Assembly (NCBI GenBank): GCA_900770185.1
Contig: CAAGJM010000010.1
Coordinates: 1-30,431, forward strand
Source: Clostridia bacterium
GTDB lineage: Bacteria; Bacillota; Clostridia; Christensenellales; Borkfalkiaceae
Length of the DNA: 30,431 nt
Reading direction: 5' to 3'
Positions 1 to 8,668 of this stretch are shown in pieces. The notes under the pieces were generated by a model. It was not told where the DNA came from and made no database searches. It saw only the letters and a list, made by a program, of their open reading frames with translations. The position numbers and the translations under genes were made by a program. Every line of letters starts with the position of its first letter. Position 1 is the stretch's first letter.

Positions 1-20
1 GACGTGTGCTCTTCCGATCT
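1..20. other. Illumina TruSeq adapter remnant (assembly artefact)
   Basis: The first 20 bases, GACGTGTGCTCTTCCGATCT, are identical to the 3' end of the Illumina TruSeq read-2 adapter. This is untrimmed library sequence at a contig end, not genomic DNA. The frame of the first gene stays open through it, so an automatic caller could start that gene inside the adapter. Confidence 0.97.
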
Positions 21-38
21 GACCTTTTGCTTACTTTT

Positions 39-47
39 TGGTATAAT
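39..47 (+). promoter_or_regulatory. Extended -10 promoter element before the polysaccharide operon
   Basis: TGG followed by TATAAT (42-47) is a perfect extended -10. The matching -35 position would fall at about 19-24, across the adapter junction, so it is missing. Transcription would begin near 54, leaving a leader of about 33 nt before the ATG at 87. It could be chance, but extended -10 elements recur in this window. Confidence 0.45.
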
Positions 48-86
48 TTATGCATAACGGCCGCTAAGTTGCGGATAACGGAGAGT

Positions 87-1508
87 ATGGAAGAAGAGCG
101 TTCTCAAAATTTGAACCTTGACGGGGTAAAATATAGTAAACCCACTATTTTTATTGCCAAGGCGTATATTCTCCTTTTAACGGTGAGAATGATTTCTCCG
201 CTCGCTTTTATAAGCGGGCTTTTACACGGTGCGGGCGTTTATTTCGACGTTGTTCTTCACGTGTTGGGGCTTTTGCTTATCCTTATCGATACGCGCGGCA
301 AAATAACTATAAAAAACGACCGTGAGACGCGGTTACTCGGCCTGTTCGCCGTGATGGTGTGCTTTTTTAACCTGTCGTCGCTTATAATGGCGTGCATTAT
401 GCAGTATACGTACGGCAATATCGGTAACGAAAGCGCGTTCAACGGCATATCGGGGCAGGTTGTTTACTGGTTCCAGTACTTGTTCATTTTTATTTACAAT
501 AAGCAAATTTTCAAGATGATAACTTATCGCGAACTTGAAAAACTGTTCACGATTTTATCCGTCGCTTTGCTCGTTTTAGGGTACGTTCAGGTTGCGGCTA
601 TGAATGTCCCCGCGATTAAAACCGTTTACGCAAAGTCAGACGTTTTGGGCGTGCTTGACCATAGCCTGTATAAATTGCCATTAACGGGTTCGGAAGGCGC
701 GAGTTGCAGCGGACTGATAGGCGCGCTTGTGTTGCCGTTTTTGTTGAGCGGCGTCGTTTCCAAAAAAAGGCATCTTTCGGAACTTATTCAAGTGATTTTA
801 TGGCTTCCCGTAATTTATTTTACCAAAAGCTCAAGTTGCTATATAGCGGTTGTCGCGGCGGTTCTGGCGTTTGTAATAGTTGATTTTTTCATAAAAAAGA
901 AGAACGCGGGGTGGATAATCGCGTTTTCGGTCGTGGCGGTGGCGGCGATAGTTACTTTGTTTTATCCCGACTGGATCATTAACTTACTTCCCGATAAAAT
1001 CGCTTCGGAAGTAAGATATTTGTTGTTTGAGAAAATATCGGACGGCAAAAACGGTTCGACCGTATCGCGAATGGTGCCTTTCAGAATAAATTGGGGCGCG
1101 TTTACAGAATACCCGGTCTTTGGCGTAGGCAACGGAAATCAGGGTTATTTTTATATCAAATACTTCCCCGAAGAAGCTAAGCACATGCCTTGGTCCGACG
1201 CTATGGGCTTTTATGAAAGGGCGCATACGACGATAGTGAACGGCGCGTTGTTTTTCCCGAGTATTTTATCGGGGTACGGAATTATCGGCACGATATTCTT
1301 TATCGTTTACGCGGTTAAGGCGGTTAAAACCGTATTTATTAAGCGTTTTGATTTGGGCAGATTCGCACCTATGTTCTTTATATCTGTTTGCGCGTTGCTT
1401 TTCGTCGGTCTTCAAACCGAGTTTTCGGGCTTATATTACGTTTGGTTTATTTTCAGTATCCCGTACGCAGTTTTTAAAAAGGAGAGCGTGCAAGATGAGC
1501 AAGGTTAA
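87..1508 (+). CDS. O-antigen ligase/polymerase (Wzy-like) membrane protein
   Basis: An integral membrane protein of about 473 residues with roughly 10-12 hydrophobic segments. A long loop in its C-terminal half carries FRINWGAFTEYPVFGVGNGN, the F-x-x-N-P-hGxGxGN-like signature of the O-antigen ligase/polymerase superfamily. Such proteins polymerise or ligate lipid-linked oligosaccharide repeats on the outer face of the membrane. The frame is open upstream into the adapter. I chose ATG 87 because GGAG (80-83) precedes it closely and everything before 21 is artificial; the spacing is short, so the start is uncertain. Its 3' end overlaps the next glycosyltransferase by 14 nt, indicating co-transcription. 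Overall sequence is variable in this family, so the exact role (polymerase versus ligase) is inferred from the gene cluster. Confidence 0.8.
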   Translation: MEEERSQNLNLDGVKYSKPTIFIAKAYILLLTVRMISPLAFISGLLHGAGVYFDVVLHVLGLLLILIDTRGKITIKNDRETRLLGLFAVMVCFFNLSSLIMACIMQYTYGNIGNESAFNGISGQVVYWFQYLFIFIYNKQIFKMITYRELEKLFTILSVALLVLGYVQVAAMNVPAIKTVYAKSDVLGVLDHSLYKLPLTGSEGASCSGLIGALVLPFLLSGVVSKKRHLSELIQVILWLPVIYFTKSSSCYIAVVAAVLAFVIVDFFIKKKNAGWIIAFSVVAVAAIVTLFYPDWIINLLPDKIASEVRYLLFEKISDGKNGSTVSRMVPFRINWGAFTEYPVFGVGNGNQGYFYIKYFPEEAKHMPWSDAMGFYERAHTTIVNGALFFPSILSGYGIIGTIFFIVYAVKAVKTVFIKRFDLGRFAPMFFISVCALLFVGLQTEFSGLYYVWFIFSIPYAVFKKESVQDEQG

Positions 1509-2451
1509 CGTATCCTTACTGATTCCCACGATGAACCGCCCCGAAACGCTTGAAGCAACGCTTAAAAGTTATTTCAGTAAAGAGTTTTACCCTGCGGAAG
1601 TGATAGTCGTTGACCAAAGCGCGGACGAAACGGTCAGAGCGGAAGTGAAAAAAGCGGTTGAAAGTTTCGGCGATAAAGCAAAATGCGTGTACATCTATCA
1701 AGAAATTCCGTCTTTAACAAAAGCGAGAAACACGGCGTTTAAGGCGGCAAGTTTTGACTATATAATTTGTTCTGACGACGATATTTTTGTTGAAAATAAT
1801 ACTGTTAAGAACATTTACGATATTTTAACTCGCGGGGACGTTTCTATGATTGCGGGGATAGATACGAACACGCCAGAAAGGTCGGGCAAGATTGGGTACC
1901 TGCTCGGCACCAAGTCTTTTTTTAAACGAAAAAAGGGTCACGTCACTAAGTCCATGCTCGGAAGATATCCCGACGTTATTTCAAAAGAAACGCCGACCGA
2001 GTGGGCAATGGGTTATTTTTTTGCGATAAAAAAGTCTTTTGCCGAAAAGTGGGATATTTGTTGGGATGAAAATTTAGCAAGTTACGCTTACGCCGAAGAT
2101 TTAGATTATAGCTATTCTTACTACAAAAAATCAAAAGCGGAAGGGCTAAAGTGCGTCTTAACTCCCGAAGTAAAAGTTAAGCACCTTATAAGCCGCGAGT
2201 ATAGAACGCCGAGTTTTAAAGCGACGGTTATGTATACCGTGCATAGGCGTTACCTTGCGTACAAGCATAAAACGGGCGCGTTATCGCGCTTTATGGTAAA
2301 TTATTGCAACTTTTTTAGATATATAGAGCGGAAAATAAAGAAGCAGAACCCCGCGGAATTTAAAAAAGCGATTAAAATTGCAAAGTCGATAAAAAAGCAA
2401 GATTATTTAAGCGGGAGTTTTAAAGAGATATGGAAGACTTTGAACGTTTAA
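1495..2451 (+). CDS. Family 2 glycosyltransferase
   Basis: A 318-residue GT-A fold glycosyltransferase that probably adds one sugar to the repeat unit on the cytoplasmic face. The N-terminus VSLLIPTMNRPETLEATLKS is the nucleotide-binding strand-loop-helix. VIVVDQSAD follows, then the metal-binding acidic motif CSDDD (D94-D96) and a later AEDLDYS motif that would contribute the catalytic base. The C-terminus is basic and may sit on the membrane. The start is ATG 1495, with AAGGAGAG at 1479-1486. The frame is open further upstream, but only inside the preceding gene and without a ribosome site. It overlaps the polymerase gene by 14 nt and the next gene by 22 nt. Donor and acceptor sugars cannot be read from the sequence. 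Confidence 0.88.
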   Translation: MSKVNVSLLIPTMNRPETLEATLKSYFSKEFYPAEVIVVDQSADETVRAEVKKAVESFGDKAKCVYIYQEIPSLTKARNTAFKAASFDYIICSDDDIFVENNTVKNIYDILTRGDVSMIAGIDTNTPERSGKIGYLLGTKSFFKRKKGHVTKSMLGRYPDVISKETPTEWAMGYFFAIKKSFAEKWDICWDENLASYAYAEDLDYSYSYYKKSKAEGLKCVLTPEVKVKHLISREYRTPSFKATVMYTVHRRYLAYKHKTGALSRFMVNYCNFFRYIERKIKKQNPAEFKKAIKIAKSIKKQDYLSGSFKEIWKTLNV

Positions 2452-3584
2452 ATAATAGAGAATCTAATATATTAAAAGATAAAAAAATAGCGATTATAAC
2501 GTATCACAGATCTAACAATTACGGTTCCGTTTTGCAGGCGTATGCGTTGAGTAAATATTTAAATACCCAAGGCGCGCGTTTAAACGTTATAGATTATCAC
2601 AGCGAAAAGCAAGATAAACTTTATAAAACGTTTGAATCCGTTAAAGGGCTAATGAGCGTTGCAAGAAATATTCAAACCTTCTTTTATTTAAAAAGTATTA
2701 AACTTCGCAAAAAAAAGTTCGACGAATTTTTAAAAAATAATTTTTCGTTGACGAAGGAATACGTTAACGTATCGGATATTTCGGCTGAGAACGATAATTA
2801 CGACTTGTTTATTTGCGGAAGCGATCAGATTTGGAACACGTCTTGCGACGATTTTTCAAAGGCGTATACACTTGATTTCGTTAAAGATAAGAGTAAGTGC
2901 GTTTCTTACGCCGCAAGTATAGGGAAAAAGTTTATAAAACCCGAAGATGAAGATTTTTTTTACGCTCAGCTTAAAGATTTTTATAAATTATCCCTGCGCG
3001 AAAAAGACGGGGTGGACGAAATAAAGCGCATTACAGGCAGAGGCGACGTTAGTATGGTTTCCGATCCGGTAACGTTACTTGATAAGAACGAATGGAACGA
3101 ATTGATTAAAGACGTTAAAGCGCTTAATAAAAAGTATATATTGGCGTATTTTATCGGAGACGTCCCGTTTATGCGCGACTTTGTAAAAAGGCTTGCTAAA
3201 ATTAAAAGGTTACCGATTATCGTAATTAACAAAAACCTGCGCGATATGCTGTATCGCAACAAAAAACGTTACGGAACGGGACCGAAAGAATTTTTGGCTT
3301 TAATAAAAAATGCTGAATACGTGGTTTCCGATTCTTTTCACGCAACCGTATTTTCAATAATATTTAAAAAACAATTTTTCACTTTTGCAAAAACGGATCA
3401 GGAATCTGCAATAAGCAGGCTGAATAATTTTCTAAGTGTTTTAGGACTTAAAAACAGATTAAACGCAAGCGACGTAAATCTTCAAAATATAGATTACGAC
3501 AACAAAACGATAGAAGAGGCATTCAACGAATATTCAAAAACAGGCAAAGAATTTTTGAGCGAAATCGGAGTAACTAAATGTTAG
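2430..3584 (+). CDS. Polysaccharide pyruvyl transferase family protein
   Basis: A 384-residue protein with the WcaK/CsaB polysaccharide pyruvyl transferase pattern. It has N-terminal IAIITYHRSNNYGSVLQAYA, central FICGSDQIWN, SYAASIGKK, VSDPVTLL, and C-terminal EYVVSDSFHATVFSIIF. The family transfers pyruvate from phosphoenolpyruvate to a sugar as a ketal, making the polymer acidic. It is cytoplasmic, with no signal peptide. The start lies inside the preceding gene, with a weak GGGAG about 14 nt upstream. The end overlaps the next gene by 7 nt. The next gene is FrhB-like, and this pair recurs in surface polysaccharide clusters of anaerobes. The gene and its followers are more AT-rich than the chromosomal genes downstream, common for variable surface loci. 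Confidence 0.9.
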   Translation: MEDFERLNNRESNILKDKKIAIITYHRSNNYGSVLQAYALSKYLNTQGARLNVIDYHSEKQDKLYKTFESVKGLMSVARNIQTFFYLKSIKLRKKKFDEFLKNNFSLTKEYVNVSDISAENDNYDLFICGSDQIWNTSCDDFSKAYTLDFVKDKSKCVSYAASIGKKFIKPEDEDFFYAQLKDFYKLSLREKDGVDEIKRITGRGDVSMVSDPVTLLDKNEWNELIKDVKALNKKYILAYFIGDVPFMRDFVKRLAKIKRLPIIVINKNLRDMLYRNKKRYGTGPKEFLALIKNAEYVVSDSFHATVFSIIFKKQFFTFAKTDQESAISRLNNFLSVLGLKNRLNASDVNLQNIDYDNKTIEEAFNEYSKTGKEFLSEIGVTKC

Positions 3585-4729
3585 TGATTGAAGATAACTG
3601 TACGTGTTGTGCTGCGTGTTATAATGTTTGCGTTAAAAAGGCGATAGATTTTACCGAAGATTTTTATGGAGTAAAGAGCGCTTATATAAATGAAAATTTG
3701 TGTGTTAATTGCGGGCTATGTAAAAAAGTTTGTCCCGCTATCAACGCGCCGATTTTCAATTCGCCTAAGAGTGCCGTTGCCGCATACATAAAAGACGAGA
3801 ACGATAAAAAAACCGTTTCCTCAGGTGGGTTAGCGACAGCAATTTATAAAAAAATAATCGGTGACGGCGGGGTTGGATACGGCGTGACCGCAAATATTGA
3901 CAAAGCGGAATTTATAAGAATTGACAACGTAAGGGAAGCGGAACGCTTGAAAGGCTCCAAATACGTCGAGTCGATTATCGGGGATACTTATAAAAAACTA
4001 AAACAAGACTTAATAAATGGTAAAAAATGCGTTTTTATCGGGACGCCTTGTCAGGTTGCCGGGCTTAAAAATTATTTGGGCAGAGATTACGGCAAACTTG
4101 TTACAATTGATTTTGTTTGCCACGGCACGCCGTCGGCTGAAAGTTTTTCAGAGTATTTGAAACACATAACAAAAAACAAGCAGTTTGATAGATTTTCTTT
4201 TCGTGGGCAAAATGATTGGCGTTTGACTATTTATAAAAAAGACAAGATAGTTTATAAGAAGAAACAGGACGAAGATCCATACTACTGTTCATTTTTGAAG
4301 TGTTTAACATTCAAAGAGAATTGTTATTCATGCGTTTATGCTAAGCGTGAAAGAGTTTCCGACTTGACCATCGGTGATTTTTGGGGTATAAATAAGGGAG
4401 CGCTTGACGGGTATGAAGGCAAAATTTCGCTATGCCTTATAAATACTGAAAGGGGTGCGGAATTGTTTAAAGAAATATCTCCGCTTTTACGTTACGAAGA
4501 GCGTGATATAGAAGAGGCGATAAACGGCAACGCGCAATTAAGGAAACCTTCCGCAAAAAGCTCGCTTAGAAACGATTTTTTGTCCGATCGCAAAACGAAC
4601 GGTTTTGTCCACGCGCTTTCTGCCGTCGGTATAAATAAAATTTGCAAGCGTAATTCGATAAAAAACCGCGTAATGTATTTACCGAAAAAAATTAAACGGG
4701 TATTAAAAGGTTATAAACCGATAAAATGA
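3578..4729 (+). CDS. FrhB/Coenzyme F420 hydrogenase beta subunit-like iron-sulfur protein
   Basis: A 383-residue protein with two N-terminal [4Fe-4S] binding motifs, C8-C11-C14-C18 and C42-C45-C48-C52. An FrhB-like domain follows, with SSGGLATAI, LKGSKYVES, GTPCQVAGL, DFVCHGTPS and LTIGDFWGIN. In methanogens this fold binds flavin and reduces F420. In polysaccharide loci of bacteria that lack F420, the family accompanies pyruvyl transferases and glycosyltransferases, and its reaction there is not established. A flavin-dependent redox step on a sugar or its pyruvate substituent is inference. The ATG overlaps the previous stop by 7 nt, and the TGA overlaps the next ATG (ATGA, 4726-4729), so translation is coupled. 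All eight cluster cysteines are intact. Confidence 0.88.
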   Translation: MLVIEDNCTCCAACYNVCVKKAIDFTEDFYGVKSAYINENLCVNCGLCKKVCPAINAPIFNSPKSAVAAYIKDENDKKTVSSGGLATAIYKKIIGDGGVGYGVTANIDKAEFIRIDNVREAERLKGSKYVESIIGDTYKKLKQDLINGKKCVFIGTPCQVAGLKNYLGRDYGKLVTIDFVCHGTPSAESFSEYLKHITKNKQFDRFSFRGQNDWRLTIYKKDKIVYKKKQDEDPYYCSFLKCLTFKENCYSCVYAKRERVSDLTIGDFWGINKGALDGYEGKISLCLINTERGAELFKEISPLLRYEERDIEEAINGNAQLRKPSAKSSLRNDFLSDRKTNGFVHALSAVGINKICKRNSIKNRVMYLPKKIKRVLKGYKPIK

Positions 4730-5991
4730 AAAAATTATTATTTACTATACAATGGTATCCGCCGAAAGATTCCGCAAACGTTCTTTGCGACGATAAAATC
4801 ATAAAAACTTTTTTAGAAAGCGGTGAATACGAAATACACGCGTTAACATACCTTGATAAAAAGCAGCCTTATAACGAAACGGTAAACGGAATAGAAGTTC
4901 ACCGTTTTAAGACGGGTATTGTACATAGGCTTAAAAAACGTGCGCAAAAAAGCAATAAAGTGACGGCGAAAATATATCTGAAAATCGAAAGGCTTATTCT
5001 ACGCTTGAAACAATTCTTAACTATCCCTATTTATCCGTTTTACGAGCCGTTTTTGTGCAAAAAGTTTGCAAAGCTTGCGATAAAACTCCATAAGAAAGAA
5101 AAATTCGATATGGTTATATCCGAGCATAACGGTTTGGATACCCTTTATGCAGGGCATAAACTTAAAGAGTTCGACCCCGAAATTAAATTTACGGCGATAC
5201 TTTGGGATCCGATAACGGGTAAAATTCCCGCAAAATATCTGCCGAAAAAGTATGCCGAAAAAAAACTTAAAAAAGCGGAATTTAAACTTTTGAATAACGC
5301 CGATAAAATTATCGCGATGAAGTCGAGCGAGAATTATCATTTAAAAAATTCCGTAGAAAAGCCTTACTTTGATAAGTTTGTGTTTTTGGATATACCTATG
5401 GTCGTTCCTTATGGTGATGGTAAAGAGTTCGATAAGTATTTGTTAAAAGATAAAATCAACATGATTTTTGCCGGCTATTTTCAGTTACCGGAAAGAGATC
5501 CGAAACATATATTTAATGTTATTGACAAGAGTAAGTATTCGGAAAATTTTAATTGCATTTTTTTAACCGGTAGTGGGCAAACGAAATATTTAAACGAGTT
5601 AAACGCTTCGTTTAAGTGTAATATTATCGCACGACCGTTTATTAACCATGACGCATTGATATATTTGTATAATCATTCGCAAATCTGTTTTAATATAGGT
5701 TCGGTTAATCCGAGAGCAATTACGTGTAAAATTTTCGAGTATATGTCTATAGGGAAACCTATAATATCAATATACCACATCGATGATGAGCCTTCTATAC
5801 CATACTTAAAAAAATATCCGCTTGCACTGCTTATCGACGAGCGGTTAAGCGTAGAAGAAAACGCAAAAAAACTGGACGAATTTATAGAAAACTCACTAAA
5901 TAAAACAGTTCCGTTTGAATTTGTTAAGGAAACGTTTAAAGAAAATACCACGGACGCTTATATAAGCATTATTGAAAGTTTACTGAATTAA
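4726..5991 (+). CDS. GT4-like glycosyltransferase (GT-B fold)
   Basis: A 421-residue putative glycosyltransferase. The N-terminus KKLLFTIQWYPPKDSAN resembles the first Rossmann domain of GT4 enzymes. The C-terminal domain has MIFAGYF, CIFLTGSG and CKIFEYMSIGKPIIS, the E-x7-less-conserved donor-binding region of the glycosyltransferase group 1 family. It should add a sugar to the lipid-linked intermediate in the cytoplasm. It starts on an ATGA overlap with the FrhB-like gene and ends 3 nt before the flippase gene. The middle (residues about 75-180) is very Lys-rich, and the gene is AT-rich. Its sugar specificity cannot be predicted. Confidence 0.8.
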   Translation: MKKLLFTIQWYPPKDSANVLCDDKIIKTFLESGEYEIHALTYLDKKQPYNETVNGIEVHRFKTGIVHRLKKRAQKSNKVTAKIYLKIERLILRLKQFLTIPIYPFYEPFLCKKFAKLAIKLHKKEKFDMVISEHNGLDTLYAGHKLKEFDPEIKFTAILWDPITGKIPAKYLPKKYAEKKLKKAEFKLLNNADKIIAMKSSENYHLKNSVEKPYFDKFVFLDIPMVVPYGDGKEFDKYLLKDKINMIFAGYFQLPERDPKHIFNVIDKSKYSENFNCIFLTGSGQTKYLNELNASFKCNIIARPFINHDALIYLYNHSQICFNIGSVNPRAITCKIFEYMSIGKPIISIYHIDDEPSIPYLKKYPLALLIDERLSVEENAKKLDEFIENSLNKTVPFEFVKETFKENTTDAYISIIESLLN

Positions 5992-5994
5992 ATT

Positions 5995-7530
5995 ATGGTG
6001 AAGCAAAAAGGCGAAAGGTCGCAAAGCGTAGTAAGTTCCTTATTCTGGAAGTTCTTCGAGCGCGGCGGCGTACAAGTTATACAATTTATAATATCGCTGA
6101 TAATCGCCCGTATTCTCGACCCCGAAGCATACGGAGCAATCGCTTTGCTTACCGTTTTTATAACTCTTGCCCGCGTATTCGTGCAATCGGGGTTATCGAG
6201 TGCGTTAATACAAAAAAAAGACGCGGACGACGTAGATTTTTCGTCGGTGTTTTTTTATAGTTTAACCCTTGCCGTAGTGCTATATATCGTCTTGTTTTTT
6301 GCGGCGACGCCTATTGCTGGTTATTATAAAATGCCCGAACTTAAAAACATATTAAGGGTGTTTGCGCTGACGCTTTTTCCGGGGGCGGTAAACTCTATAC
6401 AAGTTGCGTATTTATCGAAGAATATGCAGTTTAAAAAGCAATTTTATTCAAGCCTTATCGCTGCCGGCATATCGGGCGGGGTGGGGATAGCGATGGCTGT
6501 ACTCGGATTCGGGGCGTGGGCGCTTGTCGGTCAGCAACTCGGATATCAAACTCTTATAATGCTTATATTGTTTGCTTTGGTAAGGTGGCGACTAAAGTTT
6601 AAATTTTCGTTTAAAAAGACCAAAGATTTGTTAAAATACGGAAGTAAAATTTTAGGCGCAACGCTGATTGACACAATATATCACAATGCCGAAAGTTTAT
6701 TTATAAGCAAAAAATACGACGCAGAAACGCTTGCTTATTTTAATAAAGGCAAACAATTCCCGTTGATACTTATCGACAATGTCGACGGAGCGGTGCAATC
6801 GGTAATGTTTGCGGCGTATTCCAAAAACAAAGATAACGTTCATATAGTGAAACAAATGTTAAGAAAGGCGATATCTTTGAGTACCTACGCTGTTTTCCCC
6901 GCTATGATAGGGCTTGCGCTCGTTGCCGAGCCGTTTATACGCTTAGTTTTGGGCGAAAAGTGGTTGTTTTGCGTTCCGTTTTTGCAGTGGTATTGTTTTA
7001 TAACAATGCTTTTTCCGTTACAAACGGCAAGTTTGCAGGCGTTTAATGCGCTTGGTAAAAGCGGGTGGTATTTAACCATAATGCTTATTAAGCGCATTGG
7101 CGGCACGGCGGTTTTAATCGCTTCGATATTTTTATTTAACAGCGTTTATGCGGTAGTCGTTGCCTGCTTAATCGTTGAAGCGTTAGGGGTTATTTTAAAT
7201 TTTTACCCCAACAAAAAATTACTCGATTATTCCGTATCGGAACAGTTTAAAGACATTTTTTTAAACTTATTGCTCGCGGCGATAATGGGGGCGGCGGTTT
7301 ACGGCGTTTCGTTTATACCCGTGCATTACGTGTTGTCGCTTGCGATGATGCTTGTTGCGGGGATTGCGGTTTACGTCGCACTCTCTGAAATAACTAAAAA
7401 CAAATCGTTTGAATATTTGTTGAATAAAATAAAAAGCAATTTGAAAAAGTCTGCCGTGAAAGTCATCGACGAAGAAAACTCGGTTCAAGCATCCGTTAGC
7501 GACGGGTTAAGCGATAAAGAAGAGGATTAA
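5995..7530 (+). CDS. Polysaccharide flippase (Wzx-like, MOP superfamily)
   Basis: A 511-residue polytopic membrane protein with about 12-14 hydrophobic helices. SLFWKFFERGGVQVIQFIIS followed by ARILDPEAYG is the usual beginning of Wzx/RfbX-type exporters (polysaccharide synthesis 3 family). It should flip undecaprenyl-linked repeat units to the outer leaflet, where the Wzy-like protein polymerises them. The C-terminus is a soluble acidic tail of roughly 40 residues ending in DGLSDKEED. It sits 3 nt after the glycosyltransferase gene and 1 nt before the esterase gene, so all are likely on one transcript. Confidence 0.9.
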   Translation: MVKQKGERSQSVVSSLFWKFFERGGVQVIQFIISLIIARILDPEAYGAIALLTVFITLARVFVQSGLSSALIQKKDADDVDFSSVFFYSLTLAVVLYIVLFFAATPIAGYYKMPELKNILRVFALTLFPGAVNSIQVAYLSKNMQFKKQFYSSLIAAGISGGVGIAMAVLGFGAWALVGQQLGYQTLIMLILFALVRWRLKFKFSFKKTKDLLKYGSKILGATLIDTIYHNAESLFISKKYDAETLAYFNKGKQFPLILIDNVDGAVQSVMFAAYSKNKDNVHIVKQMLRKAISLSTYAVFPAMIGLALVAEPFIRLVLGEKWLFCVPFLQWYCFITMLFPLQTASLQAFNALGKSGWYLTIMLIKRIGGTAVLIASIFLFNSVYAVVVACLIVEALGVILNFYPNKKLLDYSVSEQFKDIFLNLLLAAIMGAAVYGVSFIPVHYVLSLAMMLVAGIAVYVALSEITKNKSFEYLLNKIKSNLKKSAVKVIDEENSVQASVSDGLSDKEED

Positions 7531-7531
7531 A

Positions 7532-8533
7532 ATGAAGTTAGCGGAAGTTTTTTGCGATAATATGGTGCTTCAGGCGGGCAAGCCCGTCCGCATTTTCGGC
7601 ACGGGCGACGGCGAGGGCGCTATAACTTTTTTAAATAAAACCTATCCCGTAAAGTCCGCGGACGGCAAGTTCGAAGTTATGCTCGATAAAAGCGAGTACG
7701 GCGGGCCGTATGAGTTGACCGCCCTTTTAAACGGCGAAAAAACGGTTATAAAAAACGTTTTCGTGGGCGAAGTGTTGCTTCTTGCGGGGCAGTCTAACCC
7801 CCAGTGGCAACTTATGGACGCGGAGGGTAATTTAAGCGTTGCGCCGAAAGCGAACGATAAAATACGCATTTACGAAACTACGCGCCTCGAAGAAAGCGAC
7901 AATTTTAACGCGAAAGACGGTTGGGTCGTCTGTAAAGACGAAACGCTTATGCGATGGTCGCAAATGGCGTACTATTTAGGCGATTTAATAAACAAAAGGC
8001 TTGGTTGCGCGGTAGGCGTGCTTTGCGCTTATCAAGGGGCTTCCAACATACATACCTGGCTTCCGCGCGAAAGGACGCTTGAGCCTGACCTTCTCGTTTC
8101 GGAGCGCAATTTGTATACCCTCGATATAGCGCGCGGGTTTTACTGGAACTTCCCCGGCACGTTATACGCTTATCAATTCAAAAAAATAGCGGGTTACACC
8201 GTAAGCCGCGTTATATGGTATCAGGGCGAAGGCAGTACTTACGAAATTCCTTCAAAAATGTACGATAAGCTTTTAAAAGCGCTCGTCGAAGTCTGGCGCA
8301 AGGATATGAAAGAAAACCTGCAGTTCGTTATAATCGAAATTCACGACTTTTCAGAGTGCGACGAGCCAAAGTCTTGGAAGCGGGTACAGCAAGCGCAGGA
8401 GCGCGCGCCCGAATACGTCAAAAACGTACGGGTGATAAAAAGCGCGGACTTATGCGAGAAGAACACCATTCACCCCGTGGATAAATATCCTCTTTGCAAA
8501 AGGATATTCGAAACGCTTTACATTTTAAGATAA
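7532..8533 (+). CDS. Sialate O-acetylesterase-like (SASA) SGNH hydrolase
   Basis: A 333-residue protein matching the SASA/9-O-acetylesterase family. There is an N-terminal beta domain (about 1-75), then LLLAGQSN with nucleophile Ser88, YQGASNIHTW, VIWYQGEGST, and a late catalytic His (H314 in NTIHP). The usual GQSNM is GQSNP here. No signal peptide is visible, so it is probably cytoplasmic, acting on an O-acetylated sugar, perhaps related to the polymer made by this locus. The family removes acetyl groups from sialic acids and other glycans; this substrate is unknown. It is the last gene of the tight operon and is followed by a terminator. Confidence 0.85.
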   Translation: MKLAEVFCDNMVLQAGKPVRIFGTGDGEGAITFLNKTYPVKSADGKFEVMLDKSEYGGPYELTALLNGEKTVIKNVFVGEVLLLAGQSNPQWQLMDAEGNLSVAPKANDKIRIYETTRLEESDNFNAKDGWVVCKDETLMRWSQMAYYLGDLINKRLGCAVGVLCAYQGASNIHTWLPRERTLEPDLLVSERNLYTLDIARGFYWNFPGTLYAYQFKKIAGYTVSRVIWYQGEGSTYEIPSKMYDKLLKALVEVWRKDMKENLQFVIIEIHDFSECDEPKSWKRVQQAQERAPEYVKNVRVIKSADLCEKNTIHPVDKYPLCKRIFETLYILR

Positions 8534-8578
8534 CTGATATAAAATTTAATTATTCGGGCGGAATATCCCGCCAACGTT

Positions 8579-8605
8579 AAAAAGGGCTGCTTCGTAGTCC
8601 TTTTT
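8579..8605 (+). terminator. Intrinsic terminator of the polysaccharide operon
   Basis: AAAAAGGGCT and AGTCCTTTTT form a 10-bp stem with one G-U pair around a 7-nt loop, ending in a T run. It separates the acetylesterase gene from the MATE gene. A smaller inverted repeat, GGGCGG/CCGCC, lies just upstream at about 8556-8572. Confidence 0.8.
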
Positions 8606-8668
8606 ACAATACGATTTTTTAACTGCGGTTGACCGCACAAAAAACGCGGCTAAACGGACGATAAAATT

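Noticed and set aside
6..86. Longer N-terminus for the Wzy-like protein from a GTG at base 6
   Set aside because: The start lies in the Illumina adapter, so the first residues are artificial.
1348..1494. Earlier start for the GT2 gene
   Set aside because: The extension lies inside the polymerase gene, lacks a ribosome site and precedes the conserved GT2 N-terminus.
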